64,000 nt of DNA, taken from positions 1 to 64,000 of the forward strand of contig NZ_JAAMPA010000002.1 in assembly GCF_011758655.1 (NCBI RefSeq), given 5' to 3'. Shown piece after piece: positions 15,766-24,535 of this stretch (position 1 is the stretch's first letter; each line of letters opens with the position of its first letter). Under the pieces are notes generated by a model. That model was given only the letters and a program-made list of their open reading frames with translations. It was not told the DNA's origin and made no database searches. The position numbers were made by a program, and so were the translations under genes. Source of the stretch: Modestobacter marinus (GTDB lineage Bacteria; Actinomycetota; Actinomycetes; Mycobacteriales; Geodermatophilaceae).

Positions 15766-17403
15766 TCAGGCCCCGGACACCGACGCCGCCGACGCCACCT
15801 GCGCCCCGAGGACGCCGGCGAGGACGGCCTCGGCGTCCACCGGCAGCGAGCCGCGCCAGGCGACGTGCTGGTCCGGGCGGACGAGGACCAGGTCGGCCCC
15901 GCAGGACTCCCGGAGGCCGGGGACGTGGTCGAGGTCCAGCACCCGCAGCGGGACGTCGTGCCGGGCGGCCGCCGTCGTGAACGCCTCGGCGGACACCGCG
16001 CGCCCCAGCCGCAGCAGGGTCAGCTCCTCGCCGAGCAGGTCGTAGAGCGAGCGCCCGTCCGGCAGCCAGGCGTGCGGCAGCCGGGCACCCGGGTGCGCCG
16101 AGGGGCGGAAGGCGACCAGCTCAGGCTCCGGCACGGGCAGGCCGTCGGGGACGACGACCGGGGAGTCGGGGTAGTCGTAGCCGAGCACCAGGCCGAGGCT
16201 GTGGAACTCCGGGTCCTTGACCTGCAGCGCCCGGGCCAGCGCGGCGCGCAGGGCGGCGCCCTCGGCGGTCTCGGCGTCCAGGTCGCCGGTGGCGAAGGAC
16301 GGCGCCAGGAAGGCCTCCTGTGCCCCGGCCGCGTCGATGGTCCGTTCCGCCACCGGCCGGCGCTCGGCCTCGTAGCTGTCCAGCAGGCACTCCGGTGCCC
16401 AGCCGTGCAGCACCGCGGCGAGCTTCCAGCCCAGGTTGACCGCGTCGCCCACGCAGGTGTTGAAGCCGTGCCCGCCCCACGGGGGGTTGAGGTGGGCGGC
16501 GTCCCCGACCAGGAACACCCGCTGGCCCCGGTACCGGTCGACCAGCAGCATCCGGGCCGACCAGGGGTCGGTGGCGAGCACCTCCACGTCGATCTCCGCG
16601 CCGGCCAGGCTCTGCACCAGCCGCACCGGGTCGACCTGCTCGGTCTCCGCGTCGACGCCCTGGACGATCGCCCACCACGTGCCGTCGAGGTCCAGCCGCC
16701 CCATCAGCCCGCCGCGCTCGGCGCCGATCACCCAGTAGTGCACGCCGAGGGCGCACAGCTCCCGTTCCTCCAGCTGGGGGGAGCGGAAGGTGATGCTCAC
16801 GTTCGGCAGGGTGCCGGAGGAGCCGGCGTACCGGGCCCCGATCGCCCGGCGGGTGACCCCGCTGCTGCCGTCGCAGCCCAGCAGCCAGTCCGCGGTGACC
16901 TCGTGCTGGCCGCCGTCCGGGTCCGCGAGCACCGCCCGCGCCTCGGTGGGCCCGTCGGTGACCTCGACGGCGCGCCAGCCGGTGAGGACGGTGACCGAGG
17001 CCAGCTCGGCGACGGCGTCCCGCAGGAGCTGCTCGACCAGTGGCTGCGGGGCCTGCTGGCCCGGCTCGGCGAACTCGTCCCGGCGCTCGGTGGTGAGCCC
17101 GAAGGCCTCCCGGAAGCGGGTGATCTCGTGCCCGAACAGGCCGGTGCAGAAGACGACGTCCTGCGCGTGCTCGACCGGCAGCGGGGCCAGCGCGCGCAGC
17201 CGGTCGGCCAGGCCCCAGCGGCGCAGGTGCTCCATGGTGCGCACGCTGGTGGTCTTGGCGCGGGGGCGGAGCGGGTCGAGCGAGGTGCGCGGTTCGACGA
17301 CGAGCACCTCGATGCCCCGCCGGCCGAGCTCCAGTGCGGCAGCCAGGCCGCTGGGCCCCCCGCCGGCGATCAACACCGGGACGCGGGCTGGCACGGCGGT
17401 CAT
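15766..17403 (-). CDS. FAD-dependent aromatic monooxygenase (PheA/TfdB type)
   Basis: 545-residue flavoprotein of the phenol/PHBH hydroxylase class, which uses NAD(P)H and oxygen to hydroxylate an aromatic ring. It has the FAD-binding VLIAGGGPSGLAAALELGRRG, the DG-type motif LLGCDGSSGVTR, and the GD motif FLVGDAAHLNPPWGGHGFN, followed by a thioredoxin-like C-terminal domain as in phenol and pentachlorophenol monooxygenases. The ATG at 17401-17403 follows AGGAG; the frame remains open upstream but without family similarity. A copy of the 17-bp island operator lies about 125 bp upstream. It probably acts on a phenolic released by the upstream enzymes, for example a phloroglucinol- or benzoate-type product; that assignment is inferred. 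Confidence 0.85.
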   Translation of the reverse strand: MTAVPARVPVLIAGGGPSGLAAALELGRRGIEVLVVEPRTSLDPLRPRAKTTSVRTMEHLRRWGLADRLRALAPLPVEHAQDVVFCTGLFGHEITRFREAFGLTTERRDEFAEPGQQAPQPLVEQLLRDAVAELASVTVLTGWRAVEVTDGPTEARAVLADPDGGQHEVTADWLLGCDGSSGVTRRAIGARYAGSSGTLPNVSITFRSPQLEERELCALGVHYWVIGAERGGLMGRLDLDGTWWAIVQGVDAETEQVDPVRLVQSLAGAEIDVEVLATDPWSARMLLVDRYRGQRVFLVGDAAHLNPPWGGHGFNTCVGDAVNLGWKLAAVLHGWAPECLLDSYEAERRPVAERTIDAAGAQEAFLAPSFATGDLDAETAEGAALRAALARALQVKDPEFHSLGLVLGYDYPDSPVVVPDGLPVPEPELVAFRPSAHPGARLPHAWLPDGRSLYDLLGEELTLLRLGRAVSAEAFTTAAARHDVPLRVLDLDHVPGLRESCGADLVLVRPDQHVAWRGSLPVDAEAVLAGVLGAQVASAASVSGA

Positions 17404-17525
17404 CGGGGTCTCCTGTCCTGGGCAGCAGCGCCCAGTGGGTGGGAAGAGGGGGGGAGGGCGTCGGTCGTGCGGGCCGCTCGACGCCGGTCCAGCATCGGTG
17501 GCGGCCGTCACGTCCCCGTAGCCCG

Positions 17526-17542
17526 ATGTCATTGAGCGGCAG
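17526..17542. promoter_or_regulatory. Island operator copy A (IclR-type site)
   Basis: ATGTCATTGAGCGGCAG matches CTGCCATTGRGCGGCAG at 15 of 17 positions. It lies between the DUF3500 gene and the FAD monooxygenase start, so the monooxygenase probably has its own regulated promoter as well as read-through from upstream. Confidence 0.6.
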
Positions 17543-17560
17543 AGCGAGACGGGATCGTCT

Positions 17561-18811
17561 TCAGGACCCGTGCGCCGCCTGCCACTGCCGGACCCAGGCC
17601 CGGCCGTAGTCGTTGCCGTGCGGGGTGCGCAGCACCGTGTGCACGTGGAAGGGCTGCGGGGTGGAGTAGTCGAGGAAGACGCCGCAGTGGTGGTCCAGCT
17701 CGGCGATCAGCACCGGGGACTGGACCCGGTAGTAGAAGACGTCGCCGGGGGAGTGGCCGCCGATCCAGCTGAACCAGGTCTCGTCCAGGTGCTCGGCCAC
17801 CTCGCGCAGGCGGGCCCGGCGGGGGCCCTCGGGGAGCAGGCCGACGAACTGCTCGACGATCCTCAGCACCTCGTGCTGCGCCTCCGGCGGCATCCCCGCG
17901 ACCGGGACGCCCTCCAGCGGGATGACCCGGTTGTCCTGGAAGGCGCCGGCCAGGTGGCGCTCGTCGCCGGGGTGCACCCGGCCCGGCGGCATCGCCGGGT
18001 CGACCATCTCGCGGTAGGTGGTGGCCGCGGCCCGCTGCTCGGGGGGCAGGGCGGCCATCACCGCCAGGCCCGCGGCGATCCGCTCGCCGAACGGCGACGC
18101 GGTGCCGGCGTGCGGGCCCTCGTCGATCTCGTCGGGTTCGGCGCCGAGGAAGACCGGGGACAGCGACATCCGGCCCTCGACGACCAGGCAGTTGACCGCG
18201 GCGTGGTGGCCGAACAGCTGCCACCCCCACGGCGCACGCAGGTCCGGGTCGCCGTAGAGGGCGATGTTGTAGCTCCACTCGCCCAGCACCGTCGGCAGGT
18301 CGACGACCTCGCCCAGGAAGCCGTTGATCAGCATCATGGCGTGGACGAGGTCGGCGCCCTCCGGTGACAGCGAGGCCCGCACCAGGGCCAGTGCCTTCGC
18401 CCGCACCTGGGCCGGCTGGAACTCCAGCCGCAGGCCGGTGTCGAACTGCATGAACTCCGGGTTCGCCCAGGTCTGCCACTCGACGGCGTCGACCGGGGAG
18501 CTGATCCGCGCCCGCCCGTCGTCGTCCAGCGCGGCCAGGAGGTCGGCGGCGGCGGCGACCATCGCGGCGACCGGCGCCTCCTCGCCCGGCTCGGCGGGGG
18601 TCAGCGGGTACAGCCCCTCGCGCAGGACGCCGTCCTCGGTGACCCCGCGGAAGTCGGCGAGGTACAGCGGCGTCCAGCCCTCGACCAGCCCGCCGGTGAA
18701 GGTGCCCGGCGTCCGGGCGTGCTCCCGGTAGGCGTAGGCGTCCAGCCCGCGGACGCCGGCCAGCCGCGGGTGGTCGTGCGGGAAGAGGTACCGGCGGAAC
18801 TCACCGGACAC
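17561..18811 (-). CDS. DUF3500-domain protein
   Basis: 416-residue cytoplasmic protein that I place in the uncharacterised DUF3500 family from its motifs: LYLADFRGVTEDG, LINGFLGEVVDLP, GEWSYNIALYGDPD, WGWQLFGHHAAVNCLVV, GRMSLSPVFLGAEP, and the C-terminal WIGGHSPGDVFYYRVQSPVLIAELDHH. It is rich in His, Glu and Asp clusters that could hold a metal, but no catalytic motif is established. It overlaps the FAH-family gene by 11 bases, which ties it to the same pathway, and it lacks a signal peptide. It may carry an unassigned step of flavonol or phloroglucinol-type breakdown. Confidence 0.8.
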   Translation of the reverse strand: MSGEFRRYLFPHDHPRLAGVRGLDAYAYREHARTPGTFTGGLVEGWTPLYLADFRGVTEDGVLREGLYPLTPAEPGEEAPVAAMVAAAADLLAALDDDGRARISSPVDAVEWQTWANPEFMQFDTGLRLEFQPAQVRAKALALVRASLSPEGADLVHAMMLINGFLGEVVDLPTVLGEWSYNIALYGDPDLRAPWGWQLFGHHAAVNCLVVEGRMSLSPVFLGAEPDEIDEGPHAGTASPFGERIAAGLAVMAALPPEQRAAATTYREMVDPAMPPGRVHPGDERHLAGAFQDNRVIPLEGVPVAGMPPEAQHEVLRIVEQFVGLLPEGPRRARLREVAEHLDETWFSWIGGHSPGDVFYYRVQSPVLIAELDHHCGVFLDYSTPQPFHVHTVLRTPHGNDYGRAWVRQWQAAHGS

Positions 18812-19667
18812 CGCGGGCAGCCTCTCCCCGTGCGGAGTTCCCGACGACGGTGTTCCGCAGCACGCCCAGGTGGTCCACCTCGACCTCGACGACGTCGCCG
18901 GGTTGCAGCAGCCACGGCGGCGTCCGGGCGTAGCCGACCCCCGACGGCGTGCCGGTGGCCAGCAGGTCGCCGGGGCGCAGCGTGAACGTCCGGGAGATCA
19001 GGGAGAGGGTGTCGCCGACGGTGTAGACCATCTCGTCGGTGCGCCCGTCCTGGACGGTCTCGCCGTTGACCCGGGTCTGCACCCGCAGGCCCTCGCGCAG
19101 GTCGCCGACCTCGGCGGCCGGCACGAGCGGCCCGAGCGGGCCGGAGCGGTCGCCGTTCTTGCCGAGGATCCACTGGCTGGTCAGCTTCTGCGCCCGCCGC
19201 GAGGTGAGGTCGTTGAAGGTGGAGTAGCCGACGACGGCGGCCAGTGCGTCCTCGGGGGTGGCGTCGACCAGGGTGCTGCCCACGTAGGCCACCACCTCGC
19301 CCTCCCAGTCCAGCCCGTCCTCCTCGGCCGGCACCGGCACCTCGGCGCCGTCCACGGTGAGCGAGGCGGTCCAGCGGGCGAACAGCGTCGGGTAGGGCGG
19401 GATCTCCTGGCCGGCGAAGCTGCCCTCGGCGACGTGCTTGAGGTAGTTCAGCCCGATGCAGACCACCCGGGCGCCGGGCAGCACCGGCGGCACGAACTCG
19501 ACGTCGGCCGCAGCGAGCGTCTCCCCGCCGGGCTCGCGGGACAGGTGCCCGGCGGCGTCGGTCCAGAAGTCCTCCAGTCCGGCCACGACGGTGACCGAGG
19601 CGCCGTCGTCGGAGAGCGCGGCGACCTGCACCCCGCCGCCGTCCCGGCGGATGCCGACTGTCCTCAT
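18801..19667 (-). CDS. Fumarylacetoacetate-hydrolase-family enzyme
   Basis: 288 residues with the FAH catalytic fold, which uses a divalent metal to cleave C-C bonds in beta-diketo or acylpyruvate compounds, or to decarboxylate or isomerise ring-cleavage products. The core shows CIGLNYLKHVAE, PTLFARWTASL, the metal-ligand segment GLDWEGEVVAYVG, GYSTFNDLTSRRAQ, LGKNGDRSGPLGP and ATGTPSGVGYARTPPWLLQPGD. ATG 19665-19667 has AAGGAGA upstream. It overlaps the preceding hydrolase gene by ATGA and the DUF3500 gene by 11 bases. In this operon it may act on an open-chain product of an aromatic ring. Confidence 0.9.
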   Translation of the reverse strand: MRTVGIRRDGGGVQVAALSDDGASVTVVAGLEDFWTDAAGHLSREPGGETLAAADVEFVPPVLPGARVVCIGLNYLKHVAEGSFAGQEIPPYPTLFARWTASLTVDGAEVPVPAEEDGLDWEGEVVAYVGSTLVDATPEDALAAVVGYSTFNDLTSRRAQKLTSQWILGKNGDRSGPLGPLVPAAEVGDLREGLRVQTRVNGETVQDGRTDEMVYTVGDTLSLISRTFTLRPGDLLATGTPSGVGYARTPPWLLQPGDVVEVEVDHLGVLRNTVVGNSARGEAARGVR

Positions 19668-20575
19668 GCCCGGTCTCCTTCGTCGATCAGGTGGCGCCGC
19701 AGGAAGGCGACGGTGCGGGCCAGCGCGTCGGTGGCCGCGTCCGGGGCGCCGAGCCACATGTGGTCGGCGCCGTCGTAGGTGTGCAGCTGCACGTCGGGCA
19801 GCAGTCCGGCCAGCCGCTCGCTCTGCACGCAGGGGACGAACCGGTCGGCCCGGCCGTGCAGCAGCAGGAACGGCGGTGCGCTGGGGGAGGCGTGTGTGAG
19901 TGGGCCGGCCTGCGCGGCCAGCTCGGGGACGGTGGACACCGGCGCACCGAGCAGCTGCGCCTCGCGGCTGTCCGGGGCGGCGGGGTCGTTGCCGATGTCG
20001 GTCGCCACCGCCGCGACGTCGCTCGGTGCGTACCAGGCGGCCACGGCGGAGACCGCGGACGACGGGCCGGTGACGCCGACCTCGCCCTCGAGGGCGGGGT
20101 CGGTCACCAGGCCCAGCAGCTCGGCCAGGTGGCCGCCGGCCGACTCCCCCCAGGCGGCGACCCGGTCGGCGTCGACCCCCAGCTCGGCGGCGCGGGAGCG
20201 CAGCCACCGGACGGCGGCCTTGGCGTCGTGCAGCTGCGCCGGCCACACCGCCTCCCCCGACAGCCGGTAGTCGACGCTGGCCACGGCGACCCCGGCCTGG
20301 GCGACGGCCTCGAACGGCGTCGGGTCCGCCTCCCGGTAGGCCGGCCCCGCGCTGCGCCGGCTGCCCAGCCGCCACCCGCCGCCGTGCAGGAACACCACGA
20401 CCGGTGCCGGGCCGTCCTCGGCCGGGAGGTACAGGTCGAGCTCGAGCGGCCGGGCGCCGGGCAGTGCCGCGAAGGGCACGCCGGACAGCACCCGGACGCC
20501 GCCGGCCCCGGTGCGGGGCGGGGGCAGGGGCGCCTCGTGGGCGGGTGGTGGGAGCGGGAGGGCAGGCGTGGGCAC
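19664..20575 (-). CDS. Alpha/beta hydrolase (esterase), BD-FAE/carboxylesterase type
   Basis: 303-residue serine hydrolase. It has the oxyanion-hole HGGGWRLGS, the nucleophile elbow GESAGGHLAELLGL, VDYRLSGEAVWPAQLHDAKAAVRW, LLHGRADRFVP carrying the acidic residue and GADHMW with the His. It starts at GTG with GAGGAGACCC just upstream. It is a clear paralogue of the esterase at 32903-33829 (shared VTGPSSAV segment). Position after the quercetinase-like cupin suggests it could split the depside product of flavonol cleavage into protocatechuate- and trihydroxybenzoate-type acids; this is a hypothesis. Confidence 0.87.
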   Translation of the reverse strand: MPTPALPLPPPAHEAPLPPPRTGAGGVRVLSGVPFAALPGARPLELDLYLPAEDGPAPVVVFLHGGGWRLGSRRSAGPAYREADPTPFEAVAQAGVAVASVDYRLSGEAVWPAQLHDAKAAVRWLRSRAAELGVDADRVAAWGESAGGHLAELLGLVTDPALEGEVGVTGPSSAVSAVAAWYAPSDVAAVATDIGNDPAAPDSREAQLLGAPVSTVPELAAQAGPLTHASPSAPPFLLLHGRADRFVPCVQSERLAGLLPDVQLHTYDGADHMWLGAPDAATDALARTVAFLRRHLIDEGDRA

Positions 20576-20595
20576 GGGTCTCCTCAGGGCGCGCT

Positions 20596-20624
20596 CCCGC
20601 AGCCGAGGGGGCCTCGGCTGCGGG
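20596..20624 (-). terminator. Hairpin between the cupin and esterase genes
   Basis: CCCGCAGCCGAG (20596-20607) pairs with CTCGGCTGCGGG (20613-20624), 12 bp with one further inner pair and a 3-base loop. It sits in the only sizeable gap (72 bp) of the minus-strand operon, so it could be a partial terminator that makes the cupin mRNA more abundant than the downstream genes. Confidence 0.6.
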
Positions 20625-20647
20625 GGAGGTGCGGTGGGCGGCGCGGG

Positions 20648-21208
20648 TCAGGCGGTGGGCTCGGGCCACTCGAAGTCGCGCATGAACTGCATGTTGTGCT
20701 GCTGCGCCGCGGCCTGCATGCGCGGGAAGTCCGGGATGAACGGCGGCTGGTCCGGGGCCGTGGAGTCGGTCGGGGTGCCCATGTGCTGGAAGAACCGCTC
20801 GAAGCCGCCGGACAGCGTGCCCATCATCCGGGCGTCCTCGACGATCTGGTACGCGTGGGCGAAGCCGGCCGGCACGTAGCCGAAGTCCCCGGGGGTGAGC
20901 AGCTGCGACTGCTTGGCGCCCTCGGCGTCCTGGAAGAACAGCCGCACCTTGCCCTCGAGCACGTAGAACGTCTCGTGGGTCTCGTTGTGCGAGTGGGTGG
21001 GGATGACGTCGCCGGCGGGGGAGGCGCTGGTGATGATGCCGAACTGGTTGCCGGTCTCGTCGCCGGAGAGCAGCACGGTGAACACGTCGCCGAACAGCTT
21101 GGCGTGCTCGCCCTCGCCGCTGCGGAGCACGTAGGGCTGCGGCTTGCCGGGCAGCACGCCCTGCCACTGCGGGCCCTTCGCGGGGTCGATCAGGTACTCG
21201 AAGCTCAT
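20648..21208 (-). CDS. Quercetin 2,3-dioxygenase-like cupin
   Basis: 186-residue monocupin. The stretch PYVLRSGEGEHAKLFGD and THSHNETHETFYVLEGKV (metal ligands HxH and Glu, with a later His in GFAHAYQI) resemble the cupin domains of Bacillus subtilis QdoI and the monocupin QueD of Streptomyces. These enzymes insert dioxygen into quercetin and release CO and a depside; the length fits QueD. LLTPGDFGYVPAGFAHAY is the second cupin motif, and GGFERFFQHMGTP matches the QdoI C-terminal segment. It leads the four-gene operon to the left and has island operator copy B about 75 bp upstream. Other cupin oxygenases (acireductone or pirin type) fit less well. Confidence 0.85.
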   Translation of the reverse strand: MSFEYLIDPAKGPQWQGVLPGKPQPYVLRSGEGEHAKLFGDVFTVLLSGDETGNQFGIITSASPAGDVIPTHSHNETHETFYVLEGKVRLFFQDAEGAKQSQLLTPGDFGYVPAGFAHAYQIVEDARMMGTLSGGFERFFQHMGTPTDSTAPDQPPFIPDFPRMQAAAQQHNMQFMRDFEWPEPTA

Positions 21209-21281
21209 GGGGTGCTCCCGGTTCGGTGTCGACGTTGACGGTGCCGAGCCTCGGTGACCGGTGTCACCGCGGCCCAGCGAG

Positions 21282-21298
21282 CTGCCATTGGGCGGCAG
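21282..21298. promoter_or_regulatory. Island operator copy B (perfect consensus)
   Basis: CTGCCATTGGGCGGCAG has perfect CTGCC and GGCAG arms and is identical, in the opposite orientation, to copy E at 39709-39725. It lies between the end of the GH1 gene and the start of the cupin gene, where it would control the cupin operon. Confidence 0.68.
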
Positions 21299-21303
21299 GC
21301 GGA

Positions 21304-22478
<1,175 letters not shown>

Positions 22479-22482
<4 letters not shown>

Positions 22483-23459
22483 GCCGCCACCTCCAGGGTC
22501 TCGGGAGTGCGGGCGGTGGCGACGACGTCGGCCATCAGGGTCAGCGTGGAGTCGACCGGCTCGAGGTCCGGCCGGGTGTTGAGGAAGCCGTGCAGCATCC
22601 CGACGGCGGTGACCTGCCGGACGTCGACGCCGGCCAGGGCGAGCTGCGCGACGAACGCCTCGCCGGAGGAGCGCAGGTCGTCGTACTCGGCGTTGACCAC
22701 CAGCGTCGGGCAGAGCCCCTCCAGGACGGCGAGCGCGCCGAAGGCGTAGCCGTCGGCCGACGACAGCGGCCCGCCCAGGTAGTTGGTGTTGAAGGAGTGG
22801 GTGTCCTCCGGCAGGAAGCGCAGCAGCGCCGGGACCTCGGCCATCCGTGCGGCGAGGGCTGGCGAGGCCGGGGGCAGCACTGCGTGGGCCACCGGGTAGA
22901 TCGGCAGCAGCGCGGCCGGCGGCTCCCCGTCCTCGTCGCGCAGCTTCAGTGCCGCCCCGATGGCGAGGTTGCCACCGGCGCTGGCGCCGCCCAGGGACAG
23001 CCGCGTCGGGTCGATCCCCAGCGCGTCCGCGTTCTCGCGGGTCCACCGGAACGCGGCCACCACGTCGTCGTACGGCACCGGGTGGTGCACGCCGTCGTGG
23101 CACAGCCGGTAGTCGACGCTGACCACGACCGCGCCGGCGCGGTCGGCCATCTGCCGGGCGGTCCAGTCGGCCTCGGGCATGTCCAGGTCCCCGCTGACGA
23201 ACGCGCCCCCGTGCAGCCACACCAGGCCCGGCCGGTCGGTGGCGTCCCCCGCGGGCAGGTAGACCCGGACCGGGATCGAGCCGTGCGGGCCGTCGATCGT
23301 CTCGTCCCTGGTGCGCACCTGCGGCGGGAGGGGGGCGCCGGTGATCGACATGAACTCGTCCAGGCGGGCCCGCTGGTCCGGGTCGGCCATCGCCGTCTCG
23401 AAGGAGGTCAGTCCCTCCAGCAGAGCGAGCTTCGACGCGATGGCGGGGTGGATCGGCAC
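22479..23459 (-). CDS. HSL-family alpha/beta hydrolase (esterase)
   Basis: 326-residue esterase of the hormone-sensitive-lipase class. It has the oxyanion motif WLHGGAFVSGD, the nucleophile motif GGASAGGNLAIG, Asp in VNAEYDDLR and His in GMLHGFLNT. The start is GTG at 23459, with GAGGAG eight bases upstream; an upstream in-frame extension has no family similarity. It is the first gene of a two-gene unit with the GH1 gene and has island operator copy C 65 bp upstream. It may remove acyl groups from plant glycosides so the GH1 enzyme can act; the substrate is not shown. Confidence 0.9.
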
Positions 23460-23523
23460 AGCGCTCCTCGGTGGTCGACGGTCCGATGAGCATGCGTGAC
23501 CCGGCTCACCGTGATCAGCACCG

Positions 23524-23540
23524 CTGCCGGTCAATGGCAG
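23524..23540. promoter_or_regulatory. Island operator copy C
   Basis: CTGCCGGTCAATGGCAG is the consensus in the opposite orientation with one change (16 of 17 on the complementary strand) and perfect CTGCC/GGCAG arms. It is just after the IclR gene and 65 bp before the esterase start. Confidence 0.66.
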
Positions 23541-23550
23541 GGGAGTCGGA

Positions 23551-24357
23551 TCAGGGCGTCGCGGGGGCCCGCCAGGCGCCGAGCCCTCGGGAGATGCCCC
23601 GCGCGGCCGTGCGCACCGCCGGGCCGAGCAGTCGTGGTTCGGCGTTCTCCGCCGGGACGACGACCGACAGCGCGGCGACGACGGTGCCCTGGGCGTCGTG
23701 CACGGGGGCGGCGACGGAGACGATCGGCCCCGGGGCGGCGCGGCGGAGGGTGGACAGCCCGTCCCGCCGGATCTCGGCCAGGGTGCGGCGGAGCGCAGCG
23801 GGGGAGACCGGGACGTTCTCCGGCTGGTGCATCAGCGGCTGGGCCAGCACCTCCTCCTGGAACCCGGGTTCGGCGAACGCCAGCAGCACCAGCCCCACCC
23901 CCGTGGAGTGCAGCGGCAGCCGCCCGCCCGCCCGGTACAGGGCGGGGACGGCGCCGTGCGAGGACAGCCGCTCCACCATCACCGCCTCCTCGCCCTCCCG
24001 GACGGCGAGCAGCACGTGCTGCCGGGTCACCTCCTCCAGGTCGCCCATGAACGGCAGGGCCACCTGGCGCAGCCCGTGGCTGCGCGGGCTCAGCGACGCG
24101 ACCTCCCACAGCCGCAGCCCGATGGAGAAGCGGCCGTCGGCGCCGCGCTCGAGGGCCCCCCACTCCAGCAGCCGGCCGGCCAGGCGCAGTGCCGAGCTGG
24201 CTGGGATCCCCGTCCGCCGGCTGAGCTCGCTGAGGGTCAGGTACGGCCGGTTGCTGTCGAAGGCGCTCAGCAGGGCGAGCGCCCGGTCGACGACGGGGTC
24301 CCCGGCCGGCGGGCGGTGGCCGCGGGCGCGGGGCGGCGCACCAGGGACCCCGGTCAC
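23551..24357 (-). CDS. IclR-family transcriptional regulator
   Basis: 268-residue regulator. The winged helix spans about residues 20-85 (VVDRALALLSAFDSNRPYLTLSELSRRTGIPASSALRLAGRLL in pieces; SSALR is the recognition helix), and the effector domain follows (QHVLLAVREGEEAVMVERL, LPLHSTGVGLVLLAF, GLSTLRRAAPGPIVSVAAPV). IclR proteins often sense aromatic or sugar acids and control catabolic operons. It is divergent from the ABC transporter operon, with an operator copy in the shared promoter region, indicating both autoregulation and control of the transporter. The GTG start has no good Shine-Dalgarno sequence, so the exact N-terminus is uncertain. Confidence 0.9.
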   Translation of the reverse strand: MTGVPGAPPRARGHRPPAGDPVVDRALALLSAFDSNRPYLTLSELSRRTGIPASSALRLAGRLLEWGALERGADGRFSIGLRLWEVASLSPRSHGLRQVALPFMGDLEEVTRQHVLLAVREGEEAVMVERLSSHGAVPALYRAGGRLPLHSTGVGLVLLAFAEPGFQEEVLAQPLMHQPENVPVSPAALRRTLAEIRRDGLSTLRRAAPGPIVSVAAPVHDAQGTVVAALSVVVPAENAEPRLLGPAVRTAARGISRGLGAWRAPATP

Positions 24358-24403
24358 CGGGAGGACATCCGTTCGTCACGGTTGAGGCACAGACCACAGT
24401 TGC

Positions 24404-24420
24404 GTTCCATTGAGCGGCAT
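24404..24420. promoter_or_regulatory. Island operator copy D, divergent iclR/ABC promoter
   Basis: GTTCCATTGAGCGGCAT matches CTGCCATTGRGCGGCAG at 14 of 17 positions, including the central CCATTGAGCGGCA. It is 47 bp upstream of the IclR start and 116 bp upstream of the binding-protein start, so it can serve both. Confidence 0.62.
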
Positions 24421-24535
24421 TGTGCCTGACGTCACGGCAGAGCCCGCCGCATGGTTGCCGCCAAGCCGGATCCCCGGCGCGGCCGACCCCGGCCGACATG
24501 ACCCCTCTGCAACGAAGCGAAGGAGCCAGACCGGC

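Noticed and set aside
24410-24535. Upstream start of the ABC binding protein within the operator
   Set aside because: It would put the operator inside the gene and destroy the lipoprotein signal; ATG 24536 with AAGGAG is better.
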